NCBI RefSeq assembly: GCF_016806835.2
Contig: NZ_CP086111.1
Span: forward strand, 6,007,471-6,071,470
Source of the DNA: Skermanella rosea
Lineage (GTDB): Bacteria; Pseudomonadota; Alphaproteobacteria; Azospirillales; Azospirillaceae
Reading direction: 5' to 3'
Length of the DNA stretch: 64,000 bases
Positions 1-11,157 of this stretch are shown here, piece after piece. The notes beneath the pieces were generated by a model. The model saw only the letters and a program-made list of their open reading frames with translations. It did no database searches and was not told where the DNA came from. How positions within the stretch are numbered: position 1 is the first letter of the stretch; every line of letters begins with the position of its first letter. Position numbers and translations under genes: made by a program.

Positions 1-324
1 AACGGCGACGACCTGCGCGGCGAGGACACGCTGGAAGGCCCCGCCGGCCACCCCTTCGCGCTCCGCTTCCACCTTCATCCCGGCGTGGACGTCACCGTGT
101 CGCCCAACGGCGGCTCCGCCCTGCTGCGGCTGCCGGGGGGCTCGTCCTGGCGCCTGCGGGCGACCGGCGGGACCTTCGCCGTTTCCGAAAGCATCTATTT
201 CGGCGGTGGGTTCGGCGACGGCGACGAGCCGCGGCGGACCCGCCAGATCGTCGTGACCGGCGACACCGTGTCCGATCGCACGGTGATCAAATGGGCGCTA
301 CGCCGCGAGAAGAAGCAGCCCTGA
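1..324 (+). CDS. Heparinase II/III-like protein, C-terminal end (partial)
   Basis: The reading frame is open from the first base, so the gene starts upstream of the window; 107 residues are visible. They contain a beta-strand-rich pattern with the segments RFHLHPGV and SESIYFGGG, typical of the C-terminal beta-sandwich of heparinase II/III-family proteins, which in many alphaproteobacteria are encoded directly upstream of purH. The family includes polysaccharide lyases, but the catalytic alpha/alpha barrel lies outside the window, so activity cannot be judged. The stop codon is 65 bases before the purH start on the same strand, compatible with co-transcription. Identification rests on the tail plus the conserved neighbourhood. 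Confidence 0.72.
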   Translation, partial: NGDDLRGEDTLEGPAGHPFALRFHLHPGVDVTVSPNGGSALLRLPGGSSWRLRATGGTFAVSESIYFGGGFGDGDEPRRTRQIVVTGDTVSDRTVIKWALRREKKQP

Positions 325-389
325 AGCATCACCGCACCCGAACCGCAGCCACGCCCGACAGGGCCAGAATTTCGCAGGATACCGCCGTC

Positions 390-1973
390 ATGACCGCCGA
401 TCTCGTCCGCGTCACCCGCGCCCTCGTTTCCGTTTCCGACAAGACCGGCCTGGTGCCGTTCGGCCAGGCCCTGGCGGCGCGCGGCGTCGAGATCCTGTCG
501 ACCGGCGGGTCCGCCCAGCAACTCCGCGACGCCGGCGTGCCGGTCACCGAGGTCGGCGACCATACCGGCTTCCCCGAGATGATGGACGGCAGGGTCAAGA
601 CGCTTCACCCCAAGGTCCATGGCGGCATCCTGGCGCGCCGCGACCTGGACAGCCACCTGGCCGCCATGGAGACCCATGGCATCCCGCCGATCGACCTGGT
701 CGTGGTGAACCTCTACCCGTTCGAGGCGACGGTCGCGCGCGGCGCCGCGTTCGAGGACTGCGTGGAGAACATCGACATCGGCGGCCCGGCGATGATCCGG
801 AGCGCCGCCAAGAACCACGGCTTCGTCGCCGTGGTGACCGACGTCGCGGACTACGACGCGGTCCTGGCCGAGCTGGAGGCCAATGACGGCGCCACGACGC
901 TGGCGCTCCGGCGGCGGCTGGCGGCCGGCGCCTACGCCCGCACGGCCGCTTATGATTCAGCGATCAGCCAGTGGTTCGCCGGCCAGAACGGCGAGACCTT
1001 CCCGGCCCGGGTCACGGTCGCCGGCAGCCTGCGCCAGACGCTCCGCTATGGCGAGAACCCGCACCAGCAGGCGGCCTTCTATGTCGGGGCCGACGGTCGG
1101 CCGGGCATCGCGACGGCGACCCAGCTCCAGGGCAAGGAGCTGAGCTACAACAACCTGAACGACACGGACGCCGCGTTCGAGCTGGTGGCCGAGTTCGAGC
1201 GCCCGGCGGTCGCCATCATAAAGCACGCCAACCCCTGCGGCGTGGCCGAGGGCGACAACCTGCCCGACGCCTACGCCCGCGCGCTGGAATGCGACCCGGT
1301 CAGCGCCTTCGGCGGCATCATCGCGGTGAACCGCACCCTGGACGCCGCCACGGCCGAGCAGATCGCCAAGCTGTTCGCCGAGGTGGTCATCGCCCCCGAC
1401 GCCGACGGGGAGGCCCGGGCGTTCCTGGCCGCCAAGAAGAACCTGCGCGTCCTGCTGACCGGCGCCATGCCCGATCCGGCGGCGCCCGGAATGACCGTGC
1501 GGACGGTGTCCGGCGGCTTCCTGTTCCAGAATCGCGACAGCGGCCGGATCGGCCTGCCCGACCTCAAGGTGGTGACGAAGCGGGCGCCCGACGACCGGGA
1601 ACTGGCCGACCTGCTGTTCGCCTTCCGGGTCGCCAAGCATGTCAAGTCGAACGCCATCGTCTATGCCAAGGCCGGCGCGACCGTGGGCATCGGCGCCGGC
1701 CAGATGAGCCGGGTGGACAGCTCCCGCATCGCGGCGTGGAAGTCGGCCGACGCGGCACAAGCGGCGGGCCGGACGGAAGCGGGGACGATCGGCTCCGTGG
1801 TCGCGTCCGACGCCTTCTTCCCCTTCGCGGACGGCCTGCTGGCGGCGGCGGATGCCGGCGCCACCGCGATCATCCAGCCCGGCGGATCCATGCGCGACGG
1901 CGAGGTGATCGCCGCCGCCGACGAGCGCGGCCTCGCGATGGTCTTCACGGGGATGCGCCACTTCCGGCACTGA
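390..1973 (+). CDS. purH: Bifunctional AICAR formyltransferase / IMP cyclohydrolase PurH
   Basis: Catalyses the last two steps of de novo IMP synthesis: formylation of AICAR with 10-formyl-tetrahydrofolate, then ring closure. The 527-aa product has the usual family length. The N-terminal methylglyoxal-synthase-like cyclohydrolase domain (about residues 8-155) shows [14 protein letters not shown] and [13 protein letters not shown]. The formyltransferase domain carries [34 protein letters not shown] and IKHANPCG. The ATG at 390 was preferred over an in-frame start near 291, because the protein then begins at the conserved N-terminus and does not overlap the heparinase-like gene. The 3' end overlaps the convergent histidine kinase gene by 29 bases. 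Confidence 0.97.
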   Translation: MTADLVRVTRALVSVSDKTGLVPFGQALAARGVEILSTGGSAQQLRDAGVPVTEVGDHTGFPEMMDGRVKTLHPKVHGGILARRDLDSHLAAMETHGIPPIDLVVVNLYPFEATVARGAAFEDCVENIDIGGPAMIRSAAKNHGFVAVVTDVADYDAVLAELEANDGATTLALRRRLAAGAYARTAAYDSAISQWFAGQNGETFPARVTVAGSLRQTLRYGENPHQQAAFYVGADGRPGIATATQLQGKELSYNNLNDTDAAFELVAEFERPAVAIIKHANPCGVAEGDNLPDAYARALECDPVSAFGGIIAVNRTLDAATAEQIAKLFAEVVIAPDADGEARAFLAAKKNLRVLLTGAMPDPAAPGMTVRTVSGGFLFQNRDSGRIGLPDLKVVTKRAPDDRELADLLFAFRVAKHVKSNAIVYAKAGATVGIGAGQMSRVDSSRIAAWKSADAAQAAGRTEAGTIGSVVASDAFFPFADGLLAAADAGATAIIQPGGSMRDGEVIAAADERGLAMVFTGMRHFRH

Positions 1974-3405
1974 GCCTCCAGGTCTCCGTGCATCCTTCGA
2001 GGTCGGGGTCGCGGGGCGCCGGTTCCGCCTCCCCGCACCGGGACCGGCCCGACAGGAGCCTGCCGGCCGGCAGCACAGCCTCGGCGGTGGTTCCCGATCC
2101 CGGAGCGCTGGTCAGTTCCAGGGAACCGCCATGCAGCTCCATGATCCGCTTGGCCAGCGGCAGGCCCAGCCCGGTGCCCTCGTACTTGCGGGCCAGCCGG
2201 CTGTCGATCTGGCGAAAGCGCTGCAGCGCCTTCGGGATCTCCTCGGGAGCCATGCCGATCCCGGTGTCCGTCACGGACAGGCGCAGCCCCCGCCCGGGCA
2301 CCACGTCGATGGACAGCCGGACGGAGCCGCCCGCCGGCGTGAACTTGATCGCGTTGGACAGCAGGTTGAGCAGCACCTGGCGCATCCGCAGGGGATCGGC
2401 GCTCACCAGGGGCAGGTCCGCGCACTGGCAGCGCTCCAGCGCCACCCGCGACGCCTCCGCCAGCGGCCGCACCATGCTCTGGGCTTCCTGGCAGACCTGG
2501 ACCGGGTCCATGGCCTCCTCGTGGATCTCCAGGCCGCCGGCATCCATCTTGGCCAGATCCAGGATGTCGTTGATCAGCCGGAGCAGGTGGTCCCCGCTCC
2601 GGTAGATGTCCGTCGCGTAATCCCGGTACCGGCGGTCGCCGAGCGGGCCGAAGGTCTCGGACCTCATGACATCGGAGAAGCCGAGGATCGCGTTGAGCGG
2701 CGTCCGCAGCTCGTGGCTCATGTTGGCCAGGAACTGCGACTTGGCCTGGCTCGCCGCAGCGGCCGCATCGAGCGCGTCCCGCAGATCGCCGGAGGTCGCC
2801 TCCAGCTCGGCCCGGGTCGTCTCCAGCTGCTGCACCCGCGCGGCGAGGCTCATCTCCGCGGTCTCCAGCCGGGAGAAGGTCCGGTGCAGTATCCTCGCGG
2901 GCAGCAGCCGGGCCGTGGCGTAGCTCGCCGCCGCGATGACGGCGGCAGCCAGCGCTGCGGCCAGGAGATGCTCGATCACGGCATCCAGGCTCTGGAAGAC
3001 CTGGACGGTTCCGATCGTCCTGCCGTCGAGGATGATCGGAGCCTCATGGGCGAGGTACGGCGCCAGGGGCATGTCTCCATGCTCCGCGACGGCGCGCCCG
3101 TCGCCGTCCAGGACGCGGTACAGTTCCGTTTCGTCCTCGCTGCGGTCGAAGGCGCGTCCGGTGGCCAGCAATTCGCCGAGGGAGTCCGCCTGGGACTGCC
3201 AGCCGGTTGCGTGCCGGCCGGCCAGGCCCGCCACGTCCCACGCCAGGCGCCTCGCCTCGATATCCGTGTGCTCCCGGGTATCGCGGAGGTTCAGGCCGAA
3301 ATCGACCGCCGGTATGCCGATCAGCAGGATGATCGCGAGCATGGCGGCCACACGCGAGACGAACTGCTCCAGACGCTTCGCTTCGGCCTTCAAGGACGTA
3401 GTCAC
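1945..3405 (-). CDS. Membrane sensor histidine kinase
   Basis: A 486-aa inner-membrane sensor kinase. Transmembrane helix 1 is at about residues 18-38 and helix 2 at about 144-168. They flank a periplasmic sensing region of roughly 105 residues. A coiled-coil linker (about 175-222) leads to HisKA, with phospho-acceptor His231 in [20 protein letters not shown], then HATPase_c with [11 protein letters not shown] (N box), DTGIGM (G1) and GTGLGL (G2). The HisKA segment [13 protein letters not shown] is typical of the alphaproteobacterial PleC/DivJ-like family. No response regulator gene is adjacent, so it is an orphan kinase with unknown signal. The tail overlaps the end of purH in the opposite orientation. 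Confidence 0.9.
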   Translation of the reverse strand: MTTSLKAEAKRLEQFVSRVAAMLAIILLIGIPAVDFGLNLRDTREHTDIEARRLAWDVAGLAGRHATGWQSQADSLGELLATGRAFDRSEDETELYRVLDGDGRAVAEHGDMPLAPYLAHEAPIILDGRTIGTVQVFQSLDAVIEHLLAAALAAAVIAAASYATARLLPARILHRTFSRLETAEMSLAARVQQLETTRAELEATSGDLRDALDAAAAASQAKSQFLANMSHELRTPLNAILGFSDVMRSETFGPLGDRRYRDYATDIYRSGDHLLRLINDILDLAKMDAGGLEIHEEAMDPVQVCQEAQSMVRPLAEASRVALERCQCADLPLVSADPLRMRQVLLNLLSNAIKFTPAGGSVRLSIDVVPGRGLRLSVTDTGIGMAPEEIPKALQRFRQIDSRLARKYEGTGLGLPLAKRIMELHGGSLELTSAPGSGTTAEAVLPAGRLLSGRSRCGEAEPAPRDPDLEGCTETWRLSAGSGASP

Positions 3406-3587
3406 CGCGCAGTCACCCGGTTCTATGATCCCGCGATGCGACTTTCCGCGGGACGGTTACAGGAAACCGTCACCGGGGTTCATGGATGACGCTCCGGGCG
3501 GACGGGTTTTCCTTGTATCGGAGACTTGCTAATATTCTCTGATGCAGCCGGGCGGAGCCGGCCGATCGGGTAGGGAGGGGAGGCGGC

Positions 3588-4025
3588 ATGCTGTCCGGGG
3601 CGAAGGCCTGGGCCCGCGGCGTGAAACGGGACGTCCACGCGGTCTATCTGGCGGCCCGCGACCCCAGGACACCCTGGTATGCCCGGGCGGCGGCGCTCCT
3701 GGTCGCGGCCTACGCGTTGAGTCCGATCGATCTGATCCCGGACTTCATCCCGGTCGTCGGCTATCTCGACGACCTGCTCATCGTGCCGCTCGGCATCCTG
3801 CTCGTCGCCCGGCTGATTCCCGCCGACGTGCTGGCGGAGCACCGCTCGGCCGCACGGGCGCTGCCCGCGGCGGCCCCCGTCAGCTACGCGGCGGCCGCCG
3901 TCGTGGTCGCCGTCTGGATCGCCGCCGCGGCCGCCCTGTCCTGGTGGCTGGCGGCGGGAAGCGGTCAGCCGGCTTTCAGGCAGGACGCCAGAGAGGCGGC
4001 CATGTCGCGCATGAGCTGGAAATAG
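3588..4025 (+). CDS. DUF1232 (YkvA-like) membrane protein
   Basis: 145 aa. The core, with [20 protein letters not shown] followed by [18 protein letters not shown], is the signature of the DUF1232/YkvA family, small inner-membrane proteins of unknown biochemical role. A second hydrophobic helix lies near residues 105-125 ([21 protein letters not shown]). A purine-rich ribosome-binding region (GGGAGGGG) sits just before the ATG at 3588. The last 61 bases overlap the convergent znuA gene, so the C-terminal 20 residues may be lineage-specific extension rather than family core. Confidence 0.85.
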   Translation: MLSGAKAWARGVKRDVHAVYLAARDPRTPWYARAAALLVAAYALSPIDLIPDFIPVVGYLDDLLIVPLGILLVARLIPADVLAEHRSAARALPAAAPVSYAAAAVVVAVWIAAAAALSWWLAAGSGQPAFRQDAREAAMSRMSWK

Positions 4026-5008
4026 AGGTCCGGACCGTCGGGCAGCCCCGCTCCGAGCGGGTCGAGCACGCCCTTGCCGGCCCCGGTGCCCTCGACGACG
4101 GTAGCGACCAGGGTCGGCTCGAACTGGGGCTCGGCGAACACGCAGGCGGCGTCGAGAGCGGCGATCCGTCCCCGGATCTCGCTGAGCCGCTGGGCACTGG
4201 GCCGCTGCTCCGGGCTGACCGTGATGGCGCCGACGGCGTTCAGCCCGTAGCGGTCCTCCAGATAGTGGTAGGCATCGTGGAAAACCACGAACGGCCGGTC
4301 CTTCACCGGGGCCAGCAGGGCTCCCAGCTCGGCGTCGAGCGCGGTCAGCCGCTCGGTCAGGGCCTTGGCATTGGCCTGGTAGCGGGCGGCGTTGGCGGAA
4401 TCATGCTCGGACAATTCCCGCGCGATGGCGGCGACCATCGCCCGGGCATTGGCCACGTCGAGCCAGATATGGGCATCGCGCGTGCCGTGCGCGTGTCCGT
4501 CCTCATCCCCATGCCCGCCCTCGGCGTGGTCGCCGTGCCCGTGGTCCTGGTCCCCATGCCCGTGGTCGCCATGCCCGTGGTCGTCTTGCGCGTGCTCATG
4601 GTCGGAGGCCTCGTGCGGCTCCCAGGCGCCGCCTTCCCGGGTCGGCAGCAGGGTGACGCCGGGCGCCTCCATCAGGGCGGTCACGTGGGCCTTGCCGCTC
4701 AGGGACCCGATGGGTTTGGTCAGGAAGGTCTCCAGGTCCTCGCCGATCCAGAATACCAGGTCGGCCCTGTTGAGGGCGCGGGCGTCGCTGGGGCGCAGGC
4801 TGAAGGAGTGCGGGGACGCCGCGCCCTTGACCAGGAGCATGGGCTCGGCGACACCCTGCATCACGCCCGCGACCAGGGAATGGACCGGCTTGACGGAGGC
4901 CACCACGCCGACCGGTTCCGCCGCCGGGGCGGCGGCCGGGAAGGCGGCGGGGAAAAATGCCGCTCCGGCCAGGGCCAGGAGTGATGTTGTTGCGCGACGG
5001 ACGTTCAT
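3965..5008 (-). CDS. znuA: Zinc ABC transporter periplasmic binding protein ZnuA
   Basis: 347-aa cluster A-I substrate-binding protein that captures Zn(II) in the periplasm and passes it to ZnuB. An N-terminal signal peptide spans about residues 1-30. Likely metal ligands are His43 ([11 protein letters not shown]), His67 ([10 protein letters not shown]) and the His of [15 protein letters not shown] further on. A histidine/aspartate-rich flexible loop (about 132-175, many HGDHGHGD repeats) precedes DAHIWLD, as in classical ZnuA. The start at 5008 was chosen because it begins directly with the basic signal peptide; an upstream in-frame start adds 12 residues without signal character. It is transcribed divergently from znuCB across a Zur-like palindrome. 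Confidence 0.95.
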   Translation of the reverse strand: MNVRRATTSLLALAGAAFFPAAFPAAAPAAEPVGVVASVKPVHSLVAGVMQGVAEPMLLVKGAASPHSFSLRPSDARALNRADLVFWIGEDLETFLTKPIGSLSGKAHVTALMEAPGVTLLPTREGGAWEPHEASDHEHAQDDHGHGDHGHGDQDHGHGDHAEGGHGDEDGHAHGTRDAHIWLDVANARAMVAAIARELSEHDSANAARYQANAKALTERLTALDAELGALLAPVKDRPFVVFHDAYHYLEDRYGLNAVGAITVSPEQRPSAQRLSEIRGRIAALDAACVFAEPQFEPTLVATVVEGTGAGKGVLDPLGAGLPDGPDLYFQLMRDMAASLASCLKAG

Positions 5009-5074
5009 GACGGGGTGTGACCTCCGACCGGGGCAGGGTTGCACAATTGCATATTCGTGAAGCCCCTACTGTTC

Positions 5075-5088
5075 TGTTATAACATAAC
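5075..5088. promoter_or_regulatory. Putative Zur operator between znuA and znuC
   Basis: TGTTATAACA (5075-5084) is a perfect 10-bp palindrome, and GTTAT-AAC-ATAAC (5076-5088) forms a second inverted repeat in an otherwise GC-rich region. AT-rich palindromes with GTTATA...TATAAC character are known as Zur boxes upstream of znu genes in alphaproteobacteria. Its position between the divergent znuA and znuCB fits repression of both when zinc is replete. Regulator assignment is inference from motif and context. Confidence 0.6.
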
Positions 5089-5135
5089 CTTGTCAAGTGC
5101 CGGTTGACCGGCGAGGGAATCGGGGCGCAGCCTTC

Positions 5136-5942
5136 ATGTCATCCAACAGAGAGCCTCTGGTCGAAGTCCGCGGGCTGACCGTCACCTACGGCAGCCGCAC
5201 CGTGCTGGAGGATATCGACCTGACCGTCGGCGCGGGCGAGATCGTGACGCTGATCGGTCCTAACGGCGCCGGCAAGACGACCCTGGTCAAGTCGGTTCTG
5301 GGCCTGGTCAAGCCGTCCGCCGGATCGATCCGGCGCCGCGCCGGCCTGACCGTCGGCTACATGCCCCAGCGGCTCCAGGTCGAGCGGACCCTGCCGCTGA
5401 CCGTGCGCCGCTTCCTGACCCTGTGGCAGCGGGTCGACCGCGCCGATCTGGCCCGGGTGCTCGACGAGGTGGGGGCCGCCCACGTGATCGACGGCGCGGT
5501 CCAGACCCTGTCGGGCGGCGAGCTTCAGCGCGTGCTCCTGGCCCGCGCCCTGCTGCGCCGGCCCGACATCCTGGTGCTGGACGAACCGGTGCAGGCGGTC
5601 GACGTCCATGGCCAGATCGAGCTGTTCAACCTGATCGCCGAGATCCGCCGGAGCCGAGGCTGCGGCGTGCTGCTGGTCTCCCACGATCTGCACCTGGTGA
5701 TGGCGCGGACCGACACGGTGCTCTGCATCAACGGCCACGTGTGCTGCTCCGGCCATCCGGAGGATGTCAGCCGGCACCCTGAATATCTGGCGATGTTCGG
5801 CCGCCATGCGGAGGCCCTGGCGGTCTACCAGCACAGCCACGACCATCACCACGACTGCGCCGGCGCGGTGGTCTCCCTGCCGTCCGGCCAGGATGCGGCC
5901 CGTCCGCTTCCCGAAGCCCGGAGGCATCACGGCCATGGATGA
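5136..5942 (+). CDS. znuC: Zinc ABC transporter ATP-binding protein ZnuC
   Basis: 268-aa cytoplasmic ATPase that powers zinc import through ZnuB. Walker A is GPNGAGKTT, the ABC signature LSGGE, Walker B ILVLDEP, and the switch histidine sits in LLVSHDLHLV. The C-terminus carries a His-rich segment (HSHDHHHDC), common in zinc transporter ATPases. The ATG at 5136 gives a family-like N-terminus; an upstream GTG at 5097 would lie only 8 bases after the presumed operator. It overlaps znuB by 8 bases, indicating translational coupling. Confidence 0.95.
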   Translation: MSSNREPLVEVRGLTVTYGSRTVLEDIDLTVGAGEIVTLIGPNGAGKTTLVKSVLGLVKPSAGSIRRRAGLTVGYMPQRLQVERTLPLTVRRFLTLWQRVDRADLARVLDEVGAAHVIDGAVQTLSGGELQRVLLARALLRRPDILVLDEPVQAVDVHGQIELFNLIAEIRRSRGCGVLLVSHDLHLVMARTDTVLCINGHVCCSGHPEDVSRHPEYLAMFGRHAEALAVYQHSHDHHHDCAGAVVSLPSGQDAARPLPEARRHHGHG

Positions 5943-6726
5943 TTTCATGATCCGGGCCCTGCTGGGCGGCTGCGGCATAGCGCTGGTCGCCGGCCCGCTG
6001 GGATCCTTCGTCGTGTGGCGCCGGATGGCCTATTTCGGCGATACCCTTGCCCACTCCGCCCTGCTGGGAATCGCCCTGGGCTATCTGCTGGGGATCGGTC
6101 TGACGGTCGGCGTGATCGCGGTCTGCGTCGCCATCGCCACGCTGCTGGTGATGCTCCAGGAACAGCGCCAGCTCGCCAGCGACACGCTGCTCGGCATCGT
6201 CTCCCACTCGACGCTGTCCCTGGGCCTGGTCGCCATAGCCTTCATGGAGACCATGCGGATCGACCTGCTGGCCTACCTGTTCGGCGACATCCTGTCGGTC
6301 ACCGTCGCGGACATCCAGTGGATCTACGGCGGCGGCGCCGTGGCGCTGGCCGTGCTGGCGCTGATCTGGCGGCGCCTGCTCGCCATCACGGTGGACGAGG
6401 ACCTGGCGCGGGTCGAGGGGATGCCGGTGCTGGCGATCCGCCTTGTCTTCATGCTGCTGATCGCCGCGGTGATCGCGATCGCCATGAAGATCGTCGGCAT
6501 CCTGCTGATCACGTCGCTGCTGATCGTGCCGGCCGCGACCGCCCGGCGGTTTTCCCGCTCGCCCGAGCAAATGGCCGTCGCGGCGTCGCTGGTCGGCATG
6601 GCCGCCGTGATCGGCGGCCTGATGGGCTCGCTGTTCTGGGACCTGCCGAGCGGCCCCAGCGTGGTCACCGCGGCGGCGCTGATGTTCGCCCTGAGCCTGA
6701 TGGCGCCGATCCCGCGGGCGGCATGA
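5935..6726 (+). CDS. znuB: Zinc ABC transporter permease ZnuB
   Basis: 263-aa polytopic membrane protein of the ABC-3 family, forming the zinc channel with ZnuC. Several hydrophobic helices are evident (for example RALLGGCGIALVAGPLGSFV and VFMLLIAAVIAIAMKIVG). The family-typical segment RMAYFGDTLAHSALLGIALG is near the N-terminus. Start ATG 5935 lies inside the end of znuC in another frame. It completes the znuCB operon opposite znuA. A 13-bp-stem hairpin follows the stop codon. Confidence 0.95.
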   Translation: MDDFMIRALLGGCGIALVAGPLGSFVVWRRMAYFGDTLAHSALLGIALGYLLGIGLTVGVIAVCVAIATLLVMLQEQRQLASDTLLGIVSHSTLSLGLVAIAFMETMRIDLLAYLFGDILSVTVADIQWIYGGGAVALAVLALIWRRLLAITVDEDLARVEGMPVLAIRLVFMLLIAAVIAIAMKIVGILLITSLLIVPAATARRFSRSPEQMAVAASLVGMAAVIGGLMGSLFWDLPSGPSVVTAAALMFALSLMAPIPRAA

Positions 6727-6731
6727 CGGTG

Positions 6732-6767
6732 GACGGGGGAATGGGGCCGGACCGCCATTCCCCCGTC
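6732..6767. terminator. Hairpin between convergent znuB and dnaJ
   Basis: The 13-base arms GACGGGGGAATGG (6732-6744) and CCATTCCCCCGTC (6755-6767) are perfectly complementary with a 10-base loop. The hairpin fills the 54-base gap between two convergent genes, the expected place for a shared bidirectional terminator. No long U-tract follows on either side, so it may work with Rho or only stabilise 3' ends. Confidence 0.55.
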
Positions 6768-6780
6768 ACCGCCGGTTCCT

Positions 6781-7923
6781 TCAGTCCTTCAGGTCTTCCC
6801 AAAGCTCCTTCACCTTGGCGAAGAAGCCCTCGCTTTCCGGGCTGGTGCCTTCCTTGCCCGCCTTCTCGAACTCGCGCAGCAGTTCCTGCTGCTTCTTGTT
6901 CAGGTTGACCGGCGTCTCGACCACGGCCTGGATATACATGTCGCCGCGCTGGGTGCTGCGCAGGACGGACATGCCCTTGCCCTTCAGGCGGAACTGGTGG
7001 CCCGACTGGGTGCCGGCCGGCACGTTGACCTTGGCCCGGCTGCCGTCGATGCTGGGCACCTCGACCGTGCCGCCGAGCGCCGCGGTCGTCATCGGGATCG
7101 GCACCCGGCAATGGATGTTGGCGCCGTCGCGCTGGAAGAACCGGTGGGGCGCTATCGCCAGGAAGATGTAGAGATCGCCCGTCGGCGCCCCGCGCAGCCC
7201 CGCCTCGCCCTCGCCGGCCAGCCGGATGCGGGTGCCGTCCTCGACGCCCGCGGGGATGTTGACCTGGAGGTTCTTCTCCTTCCGGGTCCTGCCGCTGCCG
7301 CCGCAGCTCTTGCACGGGTCCTTGATGACCCGGCCGGCGCCGTGGCAGGACGGGCAGGTCCGCTCGATCGTGAAGAAGCCCTGCTGGGCCCGCACCTTGC
7401 CCAGGCCGCCGCAGGTCGGGCACGAGATCGGCTGGGTGCCGGCTTCCGCCCCGCTGCCCGAGCATCCTTCGCAGACCACCGAGGTCGGAACCCGGACGGT
7501 GGCCTGGCTGCCGCTGAAGGCTTCCTCCAGCGAGATCTCCAGGTTGTAGCGCAGGTCCGCGCCCCGGCCGGTCTGGCCGCCGGCACGCCGGCCGCCCATG
7601 AAGTCGCCGAACATCTCGTCGAAGATGTCCGCGAAACCGCCGCCCCCGAAATTGAAGTCGAAGCCGCCGGCGCCGCGTCCGCCGCCCGGGCCGCCGCCCT
7701 CGAAGGCGGCATGGCCGAAGCGGTCGTAGGCCGCGCGCTTCTGCTCGTCCTTGAGGACCTCGTACGCCTCGCTGCAATCCTTGAACTTGGCTTCCGCCTC
7801 GGCGTCGCCAGGGTTCCGGTCGGGGTGATACTGCATGGCCATCTTGCGATAGGCCTTCTTGATCTCCTCCGCCGAGGCACCCTTGGTCAGGCCGAGAAGT
7901 TCGTAATAGTCCTGCTTCGCCAT
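6781..7923 (-). CDS. dnaJ: Chaperone protein DnaJ
   Basis: 380-aa type I Hsp40 co-chaperone that stimulates the ATPase of DnaK and delivers unfolded clients. The N-terminal J domain (about 4-70) has the HPD motif ([10 protein letters not shown], His33). It is followed by a Gly/Phe-rich linker and a zinc-binding domain with all four CxxCxGxG repeats ([32 protein letters not shown]), then the C-terminal substrate-binding domains. It lies downstream of dnaK on the same strand, with 179 bases and a strong hairpin terminator between them. Confidence 0.97.
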   Translation of the reverse strand: MAKQDYYELLGLTKGASAEEIKKAYRKMAMQYHPDRNPGDAEAEAKFKDCSEAYEVLKDEQKRAAYDRFGHAAFEGGGPGGGRGAGGFDFNFGGGGFADIFDEMFGDFMGGRRAGGQTGRGADLRYNLEISLEEAFSGSQATVRVPTSVVCEGCSGSGAEAGTQPISCPTCGGLGKVRAQQGFFTIERTCPSCHGAGRVIKDPCKSCGGSGRTRKEKNLQVNIPAGVEDGTRIRLAGEGEAGLRGAPTGDLYIFLAIAPHRFFQRDGANIHCRVPIPMTTAALGGTVEVPSIDGSRAKVNVPAGTQSGHQFRLKGKGMSVLRSTQRGDMYIQAVVETPVNLNKKQQELLREFEKAGKEGTSPESEGFFAKVKELWEDLKD

Positions 7924-7964
7924 CAGGCCGCCAGCCCCTGCCTCTGAACCGTTCGATCAACCAT

Positions 7965-8016
7965 AAAACCGCTCCGGTTGGCCGGCCCTGGACCCAGGAC
8001 CTTCCAACCGGAGCGG
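7965..8016 (-). terminator. Intrinsic terminator between dnaK and dnaJ
   Basis: On the minus strand a perfect 13-bp stem (CCGCTCCGGTTGG pairing with CCAACCGGAGCGG) encloses a 22-base loop that itself contains a CCTGG/CCAGG mini-stem. It is followed directly by TTTT (complement of 7965-7968). It lies downstream of dnaK and 45 bases upstream of dnaJ. It would end or attenuate dnaK transcripts and lower dnaJ relative to dnaK. Confidence 0.75.
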
Positions 8017-8102
8017 AAAACACAATGCCACACAAATCCCGCCGCGGGGGAGGACGGATTTCGGTCCGCCATCCCCCGGCACCCGGGATGAAGCGCCGCC
8101 GG

Positions 8103-10037
<1,935 letters not shown>

Positions 10038-10167
10038 CATTCAGCCTCTTTGTTACGGCAGACCAGTCGCGGCCCGGTACTTCGGCACCGCCACGGCCCC
10101 CTTGGTTCTGGTGGTTGAGGGTATGGAACGGTGTTGGAGTTCAGATGATCTCTCAGTCTGACCGGAG

Positions 10168-10195
10168 ATATAGGCAGGTGCTCCGAAGGCTGCAA
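10168..10195 (-). promoter_or_regulatory. Candidate dnaK promoter
   Basis: On the minus strand TTGCAG (10195-10190) and CTATAT (10173-10168) are separated by 16 bases. The sequence continues CTCCGG, resembling the -10 pattern CYTATNTNNG reported for alphaproteobacterial housekeeping and heat-shock promoters. It implies a leader of about 120 nucleotides before dnaK. Sigma-factor identity cannot be decided by eye, and no CIRCE element was seen. Confidence 0.35.
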
Positions 10196-10199
10196 CCGC

Positions 10200-10726
10200 C
10201 CCGCGGCAAGGCAAATGCGGCGGAGACGGGGCCTCGGGCCGGAAAGCCACACCCCGGAAGCCAGACCCAGGAAGCCAGACATGGAACGGGCGCCGGCCGG
10301 CCGGGAGCGCGACCGCCTGCCGCACCTGCCCCCGCAGCCGCCGGCCGGCATTCCGCCGGAACACCCCGGTATGGCGGGCATGACGCCGGCGCCAGGGACT
10401 CACAGCGCCCGGTTTGAATCCCCGTTGCAAGGTGCTACCAGCAGTATCAATTCCTGCCAAGTCCAGGCAAAAAGGGAAGCAGTAACAAGACGGTATAAAT
10501 CTGAGTTTTTGCTTGAAGTTAACCTATGATTAAAGTACTTCGGTGTGCTGACATAATGAGACGCAATTGACAGTTGCCGCTATTTCTGTTCGGCCTTACA
10601 TTATCCACCTTCTTATCCCCAACGATTATGGTATATGTTTTCCAGGGCAAGGCGAACGCGAGGTGTGGGGGGACACCGCCGGCCTCGCCCGGAGACGGTG
10701 GCGCGATTATTAGAGGTAAATTTATC
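10200..10726. other. Long intergenic stretch, partly AT-rich
   Basis: More than 500 bases separate the dnaK promoter region from the next gene. The first half is ordinary GC-rich DNA; about 10440-10640 is distinctly AT-rich (for example GGTATAAATCTGAGTTTTTG and GATTAAAGTACTTC), unlike surrounding DNA. No open frame with normal codon bias covers it and no clear hairpin with a U-tract was found. It may be the promoter or leader region of the small gene at 10727. Confidence 0.4.
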
Positions 10727-10930
10727 ATGACTCACAGACGTCGCGATTTGGCGCTTGCGATCAAGTCCTGCCTCGACAGCCTGGCGCAGGATGCCAAGAA
10801 CAATGAATTGGCGGAACTCGCCCATTTCGTAAGCCTCGCCGCCCTCGCGGCCGAGGAAGCCGCCCAATCGGCGGACCCGCAGGCCAACCTGCTGAAGGCC
10901 CTGATGTCGGGAGAAGCCGGCCACTGCTGA
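10727..10930 (+). CDS. Small hypothetical protein (67 aa)
   Basis: The predicted product is 67 aa, mostly helical, with an alanine/leucine-rich central part (FVSLAALAAEEAAQSA) and no transmembrane segment or recognised domain. The ATG at 10727 is preceded by AGAGG with 10-base spacing. An in-frame start at 10574 would add 51 residues of low-quality, Pro/Gly-rich sequence from AT-rich leader DNA and was not used. Codon use becomes normal for the window only from 10727 on. No function is proposed. Confidence 0.6.
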   Translation: MTHRRRDLALAIKSCLDSLAQDAKNNELAELAHFVSLAALAAEEAAQSADPQANLLKALMSGEAGHC

Positions 10931-10961
10931 CCCGGCCAGCCCGGCCCTTGCTGCGGCGGAC

Positions 10962-11066
10962 TTGCCTCACCGGAATGCTTTGCTATATTTTTCAGTGATT
11001 TGAAGGGACTGTCGGGCTTTCCGGCAGCCCCTGCCTTCCCCGCCCTGTTTCCCGCGCCGACGCGGG
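10962..11066 (+). promoter_or_regulatory. Candidate promoter followed by two hairpins
   Basis: TTGCCT (10962-10967) and TATATT (10984-10989) are spaced by 16 bases. About 15 bases after the -10 box a hairpin forms from GGGACTGTCGG (from about 11006) and CCGGCAGCCCC (to about 11032). A second stem CCCGCG-CCGA-CGCGGG follows at 11051-11066. The DUF1848 gene begins at 11158, so this could be its structured leader or a small RNA. No U-tract follows either stem. Confidence 0.35.
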
Positions 11067-11157
11067 CGGCCCCAAGGCTCCGCCCGTCGTCATCTCACAG
11101 CCTTGTCACCGGTCCGCGCCGCCCCGGCCCGCCGTCCGGCCTGCCGGAGTAAGCCGG

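Noticed and set aside
971-2605. Plus-strand frame of 544 codons across purH and the kinase
   Set aside because: It is out of frame with purH and runs through two well-supported genes; arginine/proline-rich shadow.
10215-10529. Possible 104-codon protein between dnaK and the small gene
   Set aside because: Proline/arginine-rich translation, no ribosome-binding site, and the last third is AT-rich non-coding sequence.
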